DNA of 64,000 nucleotides, taken from the NCBI RefSeq assembly GCF_003113895.1, contig NZ_BDUD01000001.1:2882712-2946711 (forward strand), given 5' to 3'. The translations under genes were made by a program, and so were the position numbers. Source of the stretch: Nostoc commune NIES-4072 (GTDB lineage: Bacteria > Cyanobacteriota > Cyanobacteriia > Cyanobacteriales > Nostocaceae). Numbering within the stretch: the first letter of the stretch is position 1; every line of letters begins with the position of its first letter. Under the pieces are notes generated by a model that had not been told where the DNA came from, did not search any database, and saw only the letters and a list, made by a program, of their open reading frames with translations. Shown here piece after piece: positions 18,513 through 26,851 of this stretch.

Positions 18513-20459
18513 ATGAAAATCTTGCTTGTAGATGATGACGATTTATTAATTAAGATCCTGACTAGAAATCTGGCAACCCATCACTATGTTGTAGATGTCG
18601 TCAAAGATGGGGAAATGGGTTGGACTTATAGCTCCACCTTTGAGTATGACTTGATTGTACTAGATATCATGCTGCCGAAATTGGATGGCATTAGCTTATG
18701 CAAGCGTCTGCGGACAGAGGGATACACCGTCCCAATTCTGTTACTTACAGCTCAAGATAACATTACTGCCAAAGTGCAGGGATTGGATGCAGGTGCAGAT
18801 GACTATGTTGTAAAACCTTTCAATCCCATAGAACTGATTGCTAGGATTCGGGCATTGCTGAGGCGGGGAAGTAATAATCCCTTTCCTTTACTGACTTGGG
18901 GGGATTTGCTCCTTAACCCCAGTACTTGTGAAGTGACCTACAATGGCCGCCCCCTGAACCTGACGACAATGGAATATGATTTGCTAGAACTTTTGCTGCA
19001 AAACTGCCAGCATGTGTTTAGCACTGAAGAACTTTTAGATAAATTATGGTCTTCAGAAGATTTTCCATCTGGCGCAACGGTACGTTCCCATATCCGTCGA
19101 GTGCGACAAAAGCTAGTTGCAGTCGGTGCGCCTCATGATTTTATCGCTACCATGCATGGACGGGGTTACTACTTAAAAGCACCAAACACAGAAGAATCAA
19201 CCACTCAATCGGCGACACCTGCTGTAAATAATGCTGCGGGTGACTCTCAAATCGCTGTATCTTTAAAAACGTTGAGTGATTTCCCAAAGTATGATTTTCC
19301 TGACGATTCCCAACAACAATACTTGGCTTTTCTCAACGAAACTTGGAAAACTACAAAACCGAAAAGCCTCGACCAGATGACAATTTTGTTACAAGTTGCC
19401 AGAGATTTACAAATAAATCAACTCAAACCTCAACAACAAGCACAGGCGCAACAAATTGCTCACAAACTGGCGGGAAATCTGGGAATCTTTGGGTTAAGCA
19501 AAACAATGCATACCGCACGGCAGTTAGAGTATTGGTTGGGTGGTCAAGAACCGCTACAACCGAAACACGCGCCGTTGATGAAAACCCTGGTAATGGCTCT
19601 CCAGCAAGACATTGAGCAGACTACACTGATTCAATTGTCTCAGGTTCCCAATGGGCAATCACCGCTTTTACTGATTGTGAGTTCGGATATCGAGTTTAAC
19701 CAATCGTTAGAGCCTGTGGCGGCAAGCCGGGGAATTCGCATTCAGATTGCGCCGATGCTGGAGAATATGGCTAAAGCTTTGGGAGCAAGAGATTCAGTTT
19801 TTGATAGCTTAGACCAAAATCCTGATATCATACTGTTGTATTTTGCCTCAATTCCATCCCAACCCGATACTCACCAAGTAAGTAATTTTTGGGAAACATT
19901 GCAGATATTAGCACAGCGTTACCCTAGCTTGCCAATTGTTGTGATTAGCGATCGCAGTGAATTGAGCGATCGCTTGGAGGCAATGCGGCGGGGCGGAAAA
20001 CTATTTTTGACAGCACCAATTCCTCCTGAACAGGTGATTGACACAGTAGTAAACTTGTTGCGCGGTACTGAGATCACAAAAAAGGTGATGATTCTTGATG
20101 ACGATCAAGACTGGTTGCACACTCTTCCCACCCTGCTGAAACCTTGGGGATTTAAAGTTACAACCCTTGCCGATCCGCAACAATTTTGGACAGTACTAGA
20201 GACTGTCACCCCCGATGCTCTAGTATTAGATGTCAATCTGCCACAGATCAACGGATTTGAACTCTGCCAGATTCTCCGCAGTGATCCTCATTGGCAGCGT
20301 TTGCCAGTTTTATTTCTGAGTGTGCTGACAGATTCCGCCACTCAGAATCAAGCTTTTACTGTTGGTGCTGACGATTATCTGTGTAAGCCCGTTAAAGGAG
20401 TCGAACTAGCTAACCGAATTCTGCGACGGTTACAAAGAGTTAAGGCTTGGGCAAGTTGA
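18513..20459 (+). CDS. Multi-domain response regulator (REC, winged helix, Hpt, REC-like, REC)
   Basis: A 648-residue protein. Residues 1-118 are a receiver ([11 protein letters not shown]). Residues 125-225 are an OmpR/PhoB winged helix ([16 protein letters not shown]). Residues 285-375 are an Hpt-like domain with a candidate phospho-His in [12 protein letters not shown]. Residues 395-515 look like a degenerate receiver lacking the acidic site. Residues 525-645 are a second complete receiver ([11 protein letters not shown]). It therefore combines phosphorelay and DNA-binding functions. It follows the kinase/receiver pair and was probably its neighbour before the IscB unit entered. GGGAGG precedes the ATG. 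Confidence 0.9.
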   Translation: MKILLVDDDDLLIKILTRNLATHHYVVDVVKDGEMGWTYSSTFEYDLIVLDIMLPKLDGISLCKRLRTEGYTVPILLLTAQDNITAKVQGLDAGADDYVVKPFNPIELIARIRALLRRGSNNPFPLLTWGDLLLNPSTCEVTYNGRPLNLTTMEYDLLELLLQNCQHVFSTEELLDKLWSSEDFPSGATVRSHIRRVRQKLVAVGAPHDFIATMHGRGYYLKAPNTEESTTQSATPAVNNAAGDSQIAVSLKTLSDFPKYDFPDDSQQQYLAFLNETWKTTKPKSLDQMTILLQVARDLQINQLKPQQQAQAQQIAHKLAGNLGIFGLSKTMHTARQLEYWLGGQEPLQPKHAPLMKTLVMALQQDIEQTTLIQLSQVPNGQSPLLLIVSSDIEFNQSLEPVAASRGIRIQIAPMLENMAKALGARDSVFDSLDQNPDIILLYFASIPSQPDTHQVSNFWETLQILAQRYPSLPIVVISDRSELSDRLEAMRRGGKLFLTAPIPPEQVIDTVVNLLRGTEITKKVMILDDDQDWLHTLPTLLKPWGFKVTTLADPQQFWTVLETVTPDALVLDVNLPQINGFELCQILRSDPHWQRLPVLFLSVLTDSATQNQAFTVGADDYLCKPVKGVELANRILRRLQRVKAWAS

Positions 20460-20474
20460 TTATAGGATAGGGGA

Positions 20475-20600
20475 ATTGGGGATTGGGGATTGGGGATTGG
20501 GGATTGGGGATTGGGGATTGGGGATTGGGGATTGGGGATTGGGGATTGGGGATTGGGGATTGGGGATTGGGGATTGGGGATTGGGGATTGGGGATTGGGG
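20475..20600. repeat. Perfect (ATTGGGG)18 heptanucleotide tract
   Basis: Eighteen uninterrupted ATTGGGG units on the plus strand. Four successive GGGG runs with three-base loops satisfy the G-quadruplex pattern many times over. Frames through it yield repetitive GIGDWGL-type peptides that are not genes. Confidence 0.95.
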
Positions 20601-20635
20601 ACAAGGGGAAAGACTTGTTGCAAGTTCTCACAAAT

Positions 20636-20785
20636 CCCCTCATCCCCTCATCCCCTCATCCCCTCATCCCCTAATCCCTAATCCCCTCATCCCCTCATCC
20701 CCTAATCCCTAATCCCCTAATCCCCTCATCCCCTAATCCCTAATCCCCAATCCCCAATCCCTAGTCCCCAGTCCCCAATCCCCAA
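20636..20785. repeat. C-rich degenerate CCCCTCAT/CCCCTAAT tract
   Basis: Tandem octamers and heptamers such as CCCCTCAT, CCCTAAT and CCCCAAT. The tract is roughly the reverse complement of the GGGGATT tract upstream, so the two together can fold back on each other. It ends at the left tip of a MITE. Confidence 0.9.
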
Positions 20786-20953
20786 TCTGACTTTTCCCGT
20801 TATCTCATTAATTGAGCGATCACTAACTAAACCCCTAGCCCAAAGCCGCATTATCTCGTTATTTCTTGTCATTAATATTAAGCTATTGAGAATAAAATGT
20901 AGCCTGAAACCCTTGCTATCTCGTTGTTTCACGACTTAACGGGAAAAGTCAGA
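20786..20953. mobile_element. MITE with perfect 17-bp terminal inverted repeats
   Basis: 168 bases with ends TCTGACTTTTCCCGTTA at 20786-20802 and its exact reverse complement at 20937-20953. Heptamer repeat DNA (CCCCAAT) lies on both sides, so it appears inserted in the tract, perhaps with a short AAT duplication. It has no coding capacity. Confidence 0.75.
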
Positions 20954-21036
20954 ATCCCCAATCCCTCAAGACTGCACAAATTTTGCACAAACTATACGCC
21001 AAGGTAAATATTAATTCTATTCTCAAAGAGAAGCGT

Positions 21037-21777
21037 ATGTTGAACTCTATGCAAACGTCGTTAAGAACCCGTCAGCATCCATTAATCCACAGATTAGCGG
21101 ATTCCATCGAAGAAATTTGGCAACAGTACCTCGATATCTCCCCTTACTCTGTACCAGAAGGTTTAGGCTACGTCGAGGGACATTTGGAAGGTGAACGGCT
21201 GATCATTGAAAATCATTGCTATCAAGCTCCGCAATTTCGCAAACTGCATTTAGAATTGGCTCAGGTTGGCAATGGATTAGATATTCTGCACTGTGTAATG
21301 TTCCCTAATGCCGAATATGCCTTGCCGATTTTTGGCACAGATTTGGTTGGCGGACGAGGAGGAATTAGTGCGGCGATCGCTGATTTATCTCCGGTTAGTA
21401 GCGATCGTACCTTACCACCAAGCTATTCTCAACAATTGTCTGTTTTGTCTGGGCTTGAGTTTTCCCAACCACGGGCTTTACCAGAATGGGGCGATATCTT
21501 TTCGGAATTTTGTCTATTTGTCCGTCCGGGGGACTCTCAAGAAGAAGATAGGTTTCTCAATCGAGTTCGGGAGTTTTTAACCATTCATTGTCAGATTGCT
21601 AGTCAACAGACACCTCTGACATCAAATCTTGACATTTCCAAGGTTCTAGCAGGACAACGAAATTACTGTACCAAGCAGCAACAAAATGATAAAACTCGGC
21701 GAGTTCTAGAGAAATCCTTTGGTCAAGAGTGGGCTGAACGCTACATGACCACTATGCTTTTTGACTATGTAGCTTGA
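21037..21777 (+). CDS. pcyA: Phycocyanobilin:ferredoxin oxidoreductase PcyA
   Basis: A 246-residue ferredoxin-dependent bilin reductase (EC 1.3.7.5) that turns biliverdin IXalpha into phycocyanobilin, the blue antenna and phytochrome chromophore. The stretch FRKLHLELAQVG and LDILHCVMFP holds His71, Glu73 and His85, and FGTD holds Asp102. These align with catalytic His74, Glu76, His88 and Asp105 of Synechocystis PcyA. The C-terminal WAERYM is also typical. I chose the ATG at 21037; another lies at 21049 and a TTG at 20983. It is just downstream of a MITE and 4 kb from the phycoerythrin island. Confidence 0.95.
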   Translation: MLNSMQTSLRTRQHPLIHRLADSIEEIWQQYLDISPYSVPEGLGYVEGHLEGERLIIENHCYQAPQFRKLHLELAQVGNGLDILHCVMFPNAEYALPIFGTDLVGGRGGISAAIADLSPVSSDRTLPPSYSQQLSVLSGLEFSQPRALPEWGDIFSEFCLFVRPGDSQEEDRFLNRVREFLTIHCQIASQQTPLTSNLDISKVLAGQRNYCTKQQQNDKTRRVLEKSFGQEWAERYMTTMLFDYVA

Positions 21778-21841
21778 AAATTCCACCGATACCTTTTTGC
21801 GAATAAACATTTACAAATACATCAGTTGGCATACTAGTAAA

Positions 21842-22240
21842 CTCAGCGAGTCCCTCGCGAAACTCGCTGGTCTTCAAAACCGTGCTTAATAGTTTCCCAT
21901 TACACGGCTTCTCAATGAATCGGCACATTGTCATCTGTACTTCACTAACCCTGTTTTGTCAGAGTGGGAAAACCCAATAGCTGAAACCCTTTTGGCGCTT
22001 TAATTTCTGCTTTTTAACTAGAAATTTTAGTTACTGTTAGAAAATAAAGCCTTAAAGCTTGATTAATTCCAAGTCTCAGAATTTAGGTTCGATTATTGTT
22101 TTCCGAGAGTGACAAAACAGGGTTACTGACCCATCCTCAATTGTCTTTTCATCGGGACTGCCTTCTTTATATTCGTCTTTGCCTCCCAAACTTTTGGGGA
22201 TTTTGTGGTGAAGTAAAATGAGTAGCGGTCGTCGTAGTTT
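21842..22240 (-). mobile_element. Decayed group II intron: domains V-VI plus maturase HNH remnant
   Basis: On the minus strand 21877-21910 folds as group II domain V. It starts AAGCCGTG (AGC triad), has an upper stem TAATGG/CTATTA capped by a GAAA loop and a two-base AG bulge, and closes with CACGGTTTT. A domain VI-like stem (CAGCGAGT/ACTCGCTG) follows at 21844-21870. Upstream on the same strand, 22132-22235 encodes LHHKIPKSLGGKDEYK, like the HNH tail of intron maturases, but out of context and ending in a stop. The reverse transcriptase and the 5' domains are gone, so it cannot move by itself. Confidence 0.7.
21946..22125. mobile_element. MITE with TAACCCTGTTTTGTCA ends inside the intron remnant
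   Basis: The ends at 21946-21961 and 22110-22125 are exact 16-bp reverse complements starting and ending in TA. That fits TA-target elements of the IS630/Tc1 type. It separates the maturase HNH remnant from domain V, so it inserted into the intron. No ORF lies within. Confidence 0.65.
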
Positions 22241-22249
22241 GAGGACTAT

Positions 22250-22288
22250 GTTTGTAAAGGTTTGTAAAGGTTTGTAAAGGTTTGTAAA
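22250..22288. repeat. GTTTGTAAAG decamer, four tandem copies
   Basis: Three exact GTTTGTAAAG units and a fourth ending in AAAA, about 120 bases upstream of the secreted Gly-rich protein gene. A decamer period matches one helical turn, so the copies face the same side of the DNA. Confidence 0.85.
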
Positions 22289-22409
22289 AATTTTAAGTTT
22301 TTACCAAACATTTGAGTTTGAGAATGAAATTTTAGTAAGTTAATTGCTAAATAATAAAAAGCTTGTAACCTGATTGATGCTTGACTAGTCTGTAATACTG
22401 GTAACTTGT

Positions 22410-23963
22410 ATGAATATTAATCAGCCGCTTCAGTACATTCTCAAACTATGCCTTTTGGCAACAACTGTTAATGCTTTAGCTGTCAATGTTGTTGCTGCTG
22501 AAGTACAAATTTTTGGCCAAGATGGTAGACATGGGGTAGATGGTCGGTCTGGACGAGATGGAAACTCTGCCACCGAGCGAATAATTCGCGCTAGCGAACA
22601 ACTACAAACGATTGACATCTTCGGTACAGATGGCGAAGCGGGAGAATCTGCTACCTCTGGTGAACAAGCTTCTGGATGCCAACAGCCGCAGGATGTGACA
22701 GTGAATGTATGCGGTGCTAAAGGCGGCAATGGCGGTAATGGTGGTAATGGTGGTCGCGGTGGTTATGGCGGTAATGCTACTGTTTACTTTGAGTCATTAT
22801 CTCAACTCAAGAATGTGGTGTTACATAATCGGGGTGGGAGGGCAGGTGTTGGAGGAAAGGGGGGACAAGCAGGTAGTGGATGTAACTGTACTCAACCGCG
22901 CTGGACTGTAAACTATTGCACTTGGGCATTGATGGCGCAGCAAATCAATGTAGATAACGCCCAGTGGAGAGAAGTTAACAGAGAATTATTTCGCTGTTCG
23001 GGTGATGCGTTCTATGACGAACAACAAGATCGACCCCAGCCAGCAATTTTAGATCCAAACTACCGTTATGGCTGGAAATATATTGGTCTATCACAACAGA
23101 GAGATTTTACTTGTGAGAATGGCCTTACTGGTCAACCGGGACGCAACGGTATAGATGGGGAACCTGGTAGTTACGGTCAAGTATTGTTAGTTAAGGGTAC
23201 AGAAATTCCTCAAGAACAAATTAGTTATAGCGATCGCGTTAGTCTGTTAGTCGATCGAAGCATTAGGCTGATCAAGAAAAATTTGTCGAAAAAAATGGGG
23301 CTACAGAGTCTACTTGGTATTGGTTCGGATGTCCGAGATAGTTATCGTTTATTAGAAACCGTCCAAAATTCTTTTAAAGTGTCTTGGCAAACTATTAAAC
23401 GCCCAGAAGATTTAGGAGATCCTCCGCTCAAAACTGAAATTACTGAATCGGGGAAATTGCAATTTTATATTCCAGGCACATTGGATTATATTCTCAATAA
23501 TTCGCCAAACCAAACCGAAATTACGATTACTGGAGGTATTCACCCTAAACGTTTAGGACGTTTTAAATTTAAAGGATTTGATCGCTTCCCCGATCCCCGC
23601 AATTTTACTCTTTTAGATGAAGGTAAGCTTCTGGGCGAGTTAAAAACGGTTAAATTGACAATTATTTTGTCCCAGAACAACTCCAAAGTCAGCGAGATGT
23701 CTTACCCACTTGTTCCACATCAACCCTATCCTCACTGGGCCGATGCTTATCAGATCAATTTGGGCGATCGCTTTGATTCTTGGCTTAAACCAGAGCAACC
23801 TGTTGAGTATGAAATTCGCATCGAACAAACTGCCCATTCCGGAGTCACCTATACATCTGGAATGAAAATTGGTTTCGTTGTAGATAAAGTTACTCATTCT
23901 CCCGATATTCAATACTACTCAGGAACGACACTAACAAATCTCTTAAAGCTTATAAATAAGTAG
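22410..23963 (+). CDS. Secreted protein with collagen-like glycine-rich segments
   Basis: A 517-residue protein I cannot name. It has a signal peptide (residues 1-30, ending VNVVAAE). Gly-x-y runs follow at 35-55 (GQDGRHGVDGRSGRDG) and 105-120 (GGNGGNGGNGGRGGYGG), and there are Cys-containing stretches near 90-165. Another GQPGRNGIDGEPG run sits near 245, then a beta-rich C-terminal half without glycine repeats. The composition suggests an exported or surface structural protein. It is flanked by the intron remnant and the TnpB unit and has no operon partner. Confidence 0.8.
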   Translation: MNINQPLQYILKLCLLATTVNALAVNVVAAEVQIFGQDGRHGVDGRSGRDGNSATERIIRASEQLQTIDIFGTDGEAGESATSGEQASGCQQPQDVTVNVCGAKGGNGGNGGNGGRGGYGGNATVYFESLSQLKNVVLHNRGGRAGVGGKGGQAGSGCNCTQPRWTVNYCTWALMAQQINVDNAQWREVNRELFRCSGDAFYDEQQDRPQPAILDPNYRYGWKYIGLSQQRDFTCENGLTGQPGRNGIDGEPGSYGQVLLVKGTEIPQEQISYSDRVSLLVDRSIRLIKKNLSKKMGLQSLLGIGSDVRDSYRLLETVQNSFKVSWQTIKRPEDLGDPPLKTEITESGKLQFYIPGTLDYILNNSPNQTEITITGGIHPKRLGRFKFKGFDRFPDPRNFTLLDEGKLLGELKTVKLTIILSQNNSKVSEMSYPLVPHQPYPHWADAYQINLGDRFDSWLKPEQPVEYEIRIEQTAHSGVTYTSGMKIGFVVDKVTHSPDIQYYSGTTLTNLLKLINK

Positions 23964-24050
23964 GCAGGAAAAGTTTCGGAAATAAAAGGGGTAGAATGAT
24001 TATTCCGCGTGACATACTCCCTGCGCCGCCCTCCGGGACGGCGAGGGCTT

Positions 24051-25259
24051 CTAGGTGACTCCCCCCAACGGGTTGGACATTTCCCTAGCTTTTGAAAGGA
24101 CAGGATGCCCCACCGCCCTATGTTTTATATTTCGCGCTGCGTTGTGGTCACGGTCGTAACTAGCACCGCACTGGCAACTGTGCCATCGGTCAGCCAGTGT
24201 TTTTGGGACTGTCGCGCCACAATCAGAGCATTCTTGACTTGTGCCGTTGGGATTTACCGCTACTATCAAACACCCAGCACTTGCAGCCTTGATGTTCAGA
24301 ATTTGTAGAAATTGACCCCATCCAGCATCATTTACAGATTTCGCTAGCATTGATTTTGCTAGTCCCTTGATATTTAAGTTTTCATGTGCAATAACCTGGG
24401 ATTGCTTAAGTAAACATAAGGCAGTTTTATAATGAAAATCTTTACGTTGATTAGCAACTTTTAAATGAGATTTTGCAACACGCTTAATAGATTTTTGACG
24501 ACGTTTTGACCCTTTCTTTCTACGGGATAATTGACGCTGCAACCGCTTTAATTTCTTTTCAGATTTGCGATAATGTCGAGGGATTTCTACTTCCTGTTTG
24601 TCACTCGTCACCAAAAATGATTTCAGTCCCATGTCAATACCGAGTGTGTTATCCAGTGCGGGGATGACATCAACTTTAGTACTAGGCACGGTTACATCTT
24701 CTAAGCTAAGACTGATATACCAATTGTCAGCTTTACAGGTAATTGTGGCGGTTTTGATTTTGAAACCGTCAGGAATAGGGCGATGCAAAATCATTTTGAC
24801 CTTGCCAATTTTGGGTAACTGAATAAATTTACCCGTTAAGTGTTCTGGTTTGATGGGGTCAGGAAATGCCAATGAATGATAGCGCCCTTTGCCTTTGAAC
24901 CGGGGACGACCAGACTTAAAACCCTTACCATCTCCCTTCAGCCAACGGTCAAACGTTTTCTCTACCCTTGCTATTACATCTTGTAGGGTGTGCGAGGGGA
25001 TTTCTTTATAGTCAGAGAACAAGGCTTTGGTGTTGGTTAAATCGCGTTTCTGACTGTAATAACTGGGTTTGTCTTTTAGTGGTGCAATACCACAAGAAAT
25101 GATAGAGCATCGGTCAACGTTACAGCGATTTTGCTCCCACCAGTTAAACCGTTCTGCCAACCTGTAGTTATATTGACGACGGCACAATTCAAGCCAGTTT
25201 TCAAAAGTGGCTATTTGTTGTTTGGTTGGTCTTAGACGGTACTGGTAGGCTAGGCGCAT
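24051..25259 (-). CDS. tnpB: TnpB RNA-guided endonuclease (IS200/IS605 OrfB)
   Basis: A 402-residue TnpB. It has an N-terminal helix-turn-helix-like segment (MRLAYQYRLRPTKQQ), RuvC-I GIDMGLKSFLV, RuvC-II HENLNIKGL, a zinc ribbon (CSDCG, CQCG) and RuvC-III YDRDHNAARNI. The catalytic Asp, Glu and Asp are all present, so the nuclease looks intact. TnpB is guided by RNA from the element's right end, here the DNA below 24051. The gene starts 6 bases after the XRE gene, so the pair is one operon. Confidence 0.93.
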   Translation of the reverse strand: MRLAYQYRLRPTKQQIATFENWLELCRRQYNYRLAERFNWWEQNRCNVDRCSIISCGIAPLKDKPSYYSQKRDLTNTKALFSDYKEIPSHTLQDVIARVEKTFDRWLKGDGKGFKSGRPRFKGKGRYHSLAFPDPIKPEHLTGKFIQLPKIGKVKMILHRPIPDGFKIKTATITCKADNWYISLSLEDVTVPSTKVDVIPALDNTLGIDMGLKSFLVTSDKQEVEIPRHYRKSEKKLKRLQRQLSRRKKGSKRRQKSIKRVAKSHLKVANQRKDFHYKTALCLLKQSQVIAHENLNIKGLAKSMLAKSVNDAGWGQFLQILNIKAASAGCLIVAVNPNGTSQECSDCGATVPKTLADRWHSCQCGASYDRDHNAARNIKHRAVGHPVLSKAREMSNPLGGVT

Positions 25260-25265
25260 TCTGAT

Positions 25266-25484
25266 CTAATCTTTTTCTGGTTCAAATAAATCAGCTAAAT
25301 CTTCAACTGTGGATCTCGTGATTTTGCAAAGCTTGATAGTTTGTCTTAGGGTAAGTTTCGGAGCATGAACTCCACGCTCCCAGTTGGAAACAGTTTGATC
25401 GGTAACACCTACTGCTTCAGCTATTTGTCTTTGAGTGAGTCCTAGTGACTCTCTTAGTGTCATAAAGTTTTCACCTGAAGTCAT
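25266..25484 (-). CDS. XRE-family HTH transcriptional regulator
   Basis: A 72-residue protein, almost entirely one Cro/CI-type helix-turn-helix (LGLTQRQIAEAVGVTDQTVSNW) with a short acidic tail. It likely represses its own promoter and therefore tnpB, which begins 6 bases downstream. Three ACTACAAG boxes lie just upstream of its start. The ATG at 25484 is used; an internal ATG at 25463 would remove seven residues. The link to TnpB rather than TnpA is unusual. Confidence 0.88.
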   Translation of the reverse strand: MTSGENFMTLRESLGLTQRQIAEAVGVTDQTVSNWERGVHAPKLTLRQTIKLCKITRSTVEDLADLFEPEKD

Positions 25485-25498
25485 CTATACAAAATACT

Positions 25499-25547
25499 AC
25501 TACAAGTTATTACTACAAGCTAACTTGACAACTACAAGCTAACTTGA
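25499..25547. promoter_or_regulatory. Candidate operator: repeated ACTACAAG boxes
   Basis: ACTACAAG occurs at 25499, 25512 and 25531, the last two extended to ACTACAAGCTAACTTGA. They sit 15-63 bases upstream of the XRE start, where an autorepressor would bind. A further small inverted repeat (GTCAACC ... GGTTGAC) lies at about 25573. Confidence 0.55.
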
Positions 25548-25773
25548 TTCAATACACACCCCACTCACCCCGTCAACCTAGCGGTTGACATCGGTTCGGG
25601 GGTGTGTTCGTCACCGCCCCGACATTCTTCCCATCGCCGCCCTTCGGGACGGCGTGGGGCTGCTGTCGGAAATAGCTCAAACCGCAAAGTCTATAGAAAA
25701 ATCAATACAGCCGATGGGGAATTGATGCCCAAAGTGTCCACCGAAGACGTTGGCAAAGCGATCGCACCAACAA

Positions 25774-26361
25774 TTAGCGAAATTGCTTTAATTGCTCAAT
25801 CAGATGATCGAAGTAGGGAGCAACGATTGCTTGCTGATCGGGCTCCACTCGCTTTAAACTGGCAGTTTTAATACCTTCTAACCCTACAACCATTGCATCT
25901 AAAGGTACTTGCAATTCTTGATACAACAGTTGCATGTAGTGCAATCCTTCGACACTAGTATAGTCGGTGTGCTGTCCGGCAATGCCGTAAGTAATACAGC
26001 GCAGGAAGTGCCAGAAATCACGCCAACAGGCATCAGCCCTTATTGCTGGGTAGAGTCCACCACCGGGTTGGGTAATGTTGGGAAATGTAGCTAATACATG
26101 GGTTCTGGCTTCATCTACGATTTCACGGACGCGATCGCGTAGCCCCTGACTTACGGCAATGAGTTTTGTATTTGCTGATACAAGCTGCTGAATCTGCTGC
26201 AAATCTTCATCAGTAAGATAGCGTCCTTGATCGTCAGCCGCCTGAAATAGCTGAATAGCCTCTGCTGGATGGGTATTTTGCCAAGTAGCAAAACTGACAA
26301 TCCTTGCTTTTTGAATCAGTTCTCGAACTTTTTCGCTCAATTGTGGCTGAGTCATGGTCAA
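25774..26361 (-). CDS. Orphan phycobilisome (phycobiliprotein-like) protein
   Basis: A 195-residue globin-fold phycobiliprotein (PF00502 type), longer than the usual 160-185 residues. The bilin-binding segment ADACWRDFWHFLRCITYG keeps a Cys at residue 112 matching the Cys-82/84 site of antenna subunits, and a Trp is unusually placed after it. It has the partner Arg and Asp. It is not a standard CpcA/B, ApcA/B or CpeA/B chain and has no partner subunit next to it. A role as assembly factor, photosensor or bilin carrier is possible. It opens the pigment island beside the NblB-like gene. Confidence 0.82.
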   Translation of the reverse strand: MTMTQPQLSEKVRELIQKARIVSFATWQNTHPAEAIQLFQAADDQGRYLTDEDLQQIQQLVSANTKLIAVSQGLRDRVREIVDEARTHVLATFPNITQPGGGLYPAIRADACWRDFWHFLRCITYGIAGQHTDYTSVEGLHYMQLLYQELQVPLDAMVVGLEGIKTASLKRVEPDQQAIVAPYFDHLIEQLKQFR

Positions 26362-26851
26362 AACTATTAATAGACTGGTTGAAAAGTAGAACTCCTGCCC
26401 TTTTTCAAATTTTCAGCAGGGCTAGTAGTACGCCAAGGCAACTTGGCGGGGTAAAGGGAAAAGGGTTTTATCCCTTACCCTTTTCCCTTTAACCTTTACC
26501 CAACCTCCACCTAACATTTTTGGGTTGGCAGACTACTAGTGGTTCATCGCATTAATTTTGCTGGGTTTGTAGTGAGCGATTTATCGCTCAAATCAAGGAC
26601 TAAAGTCCTTACTACGAACTTTTATAACCCTTCAGAATTAATGAGACACACCACTAGTTAGTAACACTGTAGCGGTAAATTGTTAGGAAACTCAAAAGGG
26701 AAACTATGAATTTACACCTGACCAGAGTAACGAACCAAATATGACCAGTACACTGTATTTTAAGCAGCACTTCGCTGCTTACCTAAAAGGAGAACGCTTT
26801 CCCATTCCTGAAGGGCTTAAAACTGTAACTTAATTTCAGATTGTCAATTCT
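26362..26851. repeat. Gap with nested hairpin repeats, including a 124-bp element
   Basis: Two repeat structures fill most of this gap. Around 26446-26510 GGGTAAAGGGAAAAGGG faces CCCTTTTCCCTTTAACC. At 26535-26658 outer arms ACTAGTGGT/ACCACTAGT enclose GTAGTGAGCGATTTATCGCTC and GGACTAAAGTCCTTACTAC, so hairpins lie inside a hairpin. They resemble non-autonomous elements. No gene seen. Confidence 0.65.

Larger units (their letters stand above)
24020..25660 (-). mobile_element. IS605-type TnpB unit with XRE regulator, no TnpA
   Basis: TnpB and a small XRE gene lie between two similar hairpins: CGCCGCCCTCCGGGACGGCG near 24028-24047 and CGCCGCCCTTCGGGACGGCG near 25634-25653. Both end in a related G-rich stretch. 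The hairpins probably mark element ends or the reRNA region. No Y1 transposase is present, so movement would need TnpA in trans. Exact borders are not resolved. Confidence 0.65.

Noticed and set aside
20375..20712. Several overlapping ORFs encoding GIGDWGL or SPIPNPQ repeats on both strands
   Set aside because: They are simply the (ATTGGGG) heptamer tract read in different frames, with no start signals and no protein-like composition outside the repeat.
20475..20785. CRISPR array
   Set aside because: The repeats are uninterrupted heptamers and octamers with no spacers of constant length and no cas gene nearby.
21752..21934. Minus-strand ORF starting MTMCRFIEKPCNG
   Set aside because: It is the translated form of group II intron domains V and VI, an RNA structure rather than a protein.
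25602..25871. Plus-strand ORF over the border of the TnpB unit
   Set aside because: It begins in the element's hairpin DNA and runs antisense into the orphan phycobiliprotein gene. The short stretch TADGELMPKVSTEDVGKA might be an old gene end, but support is too thin to call.
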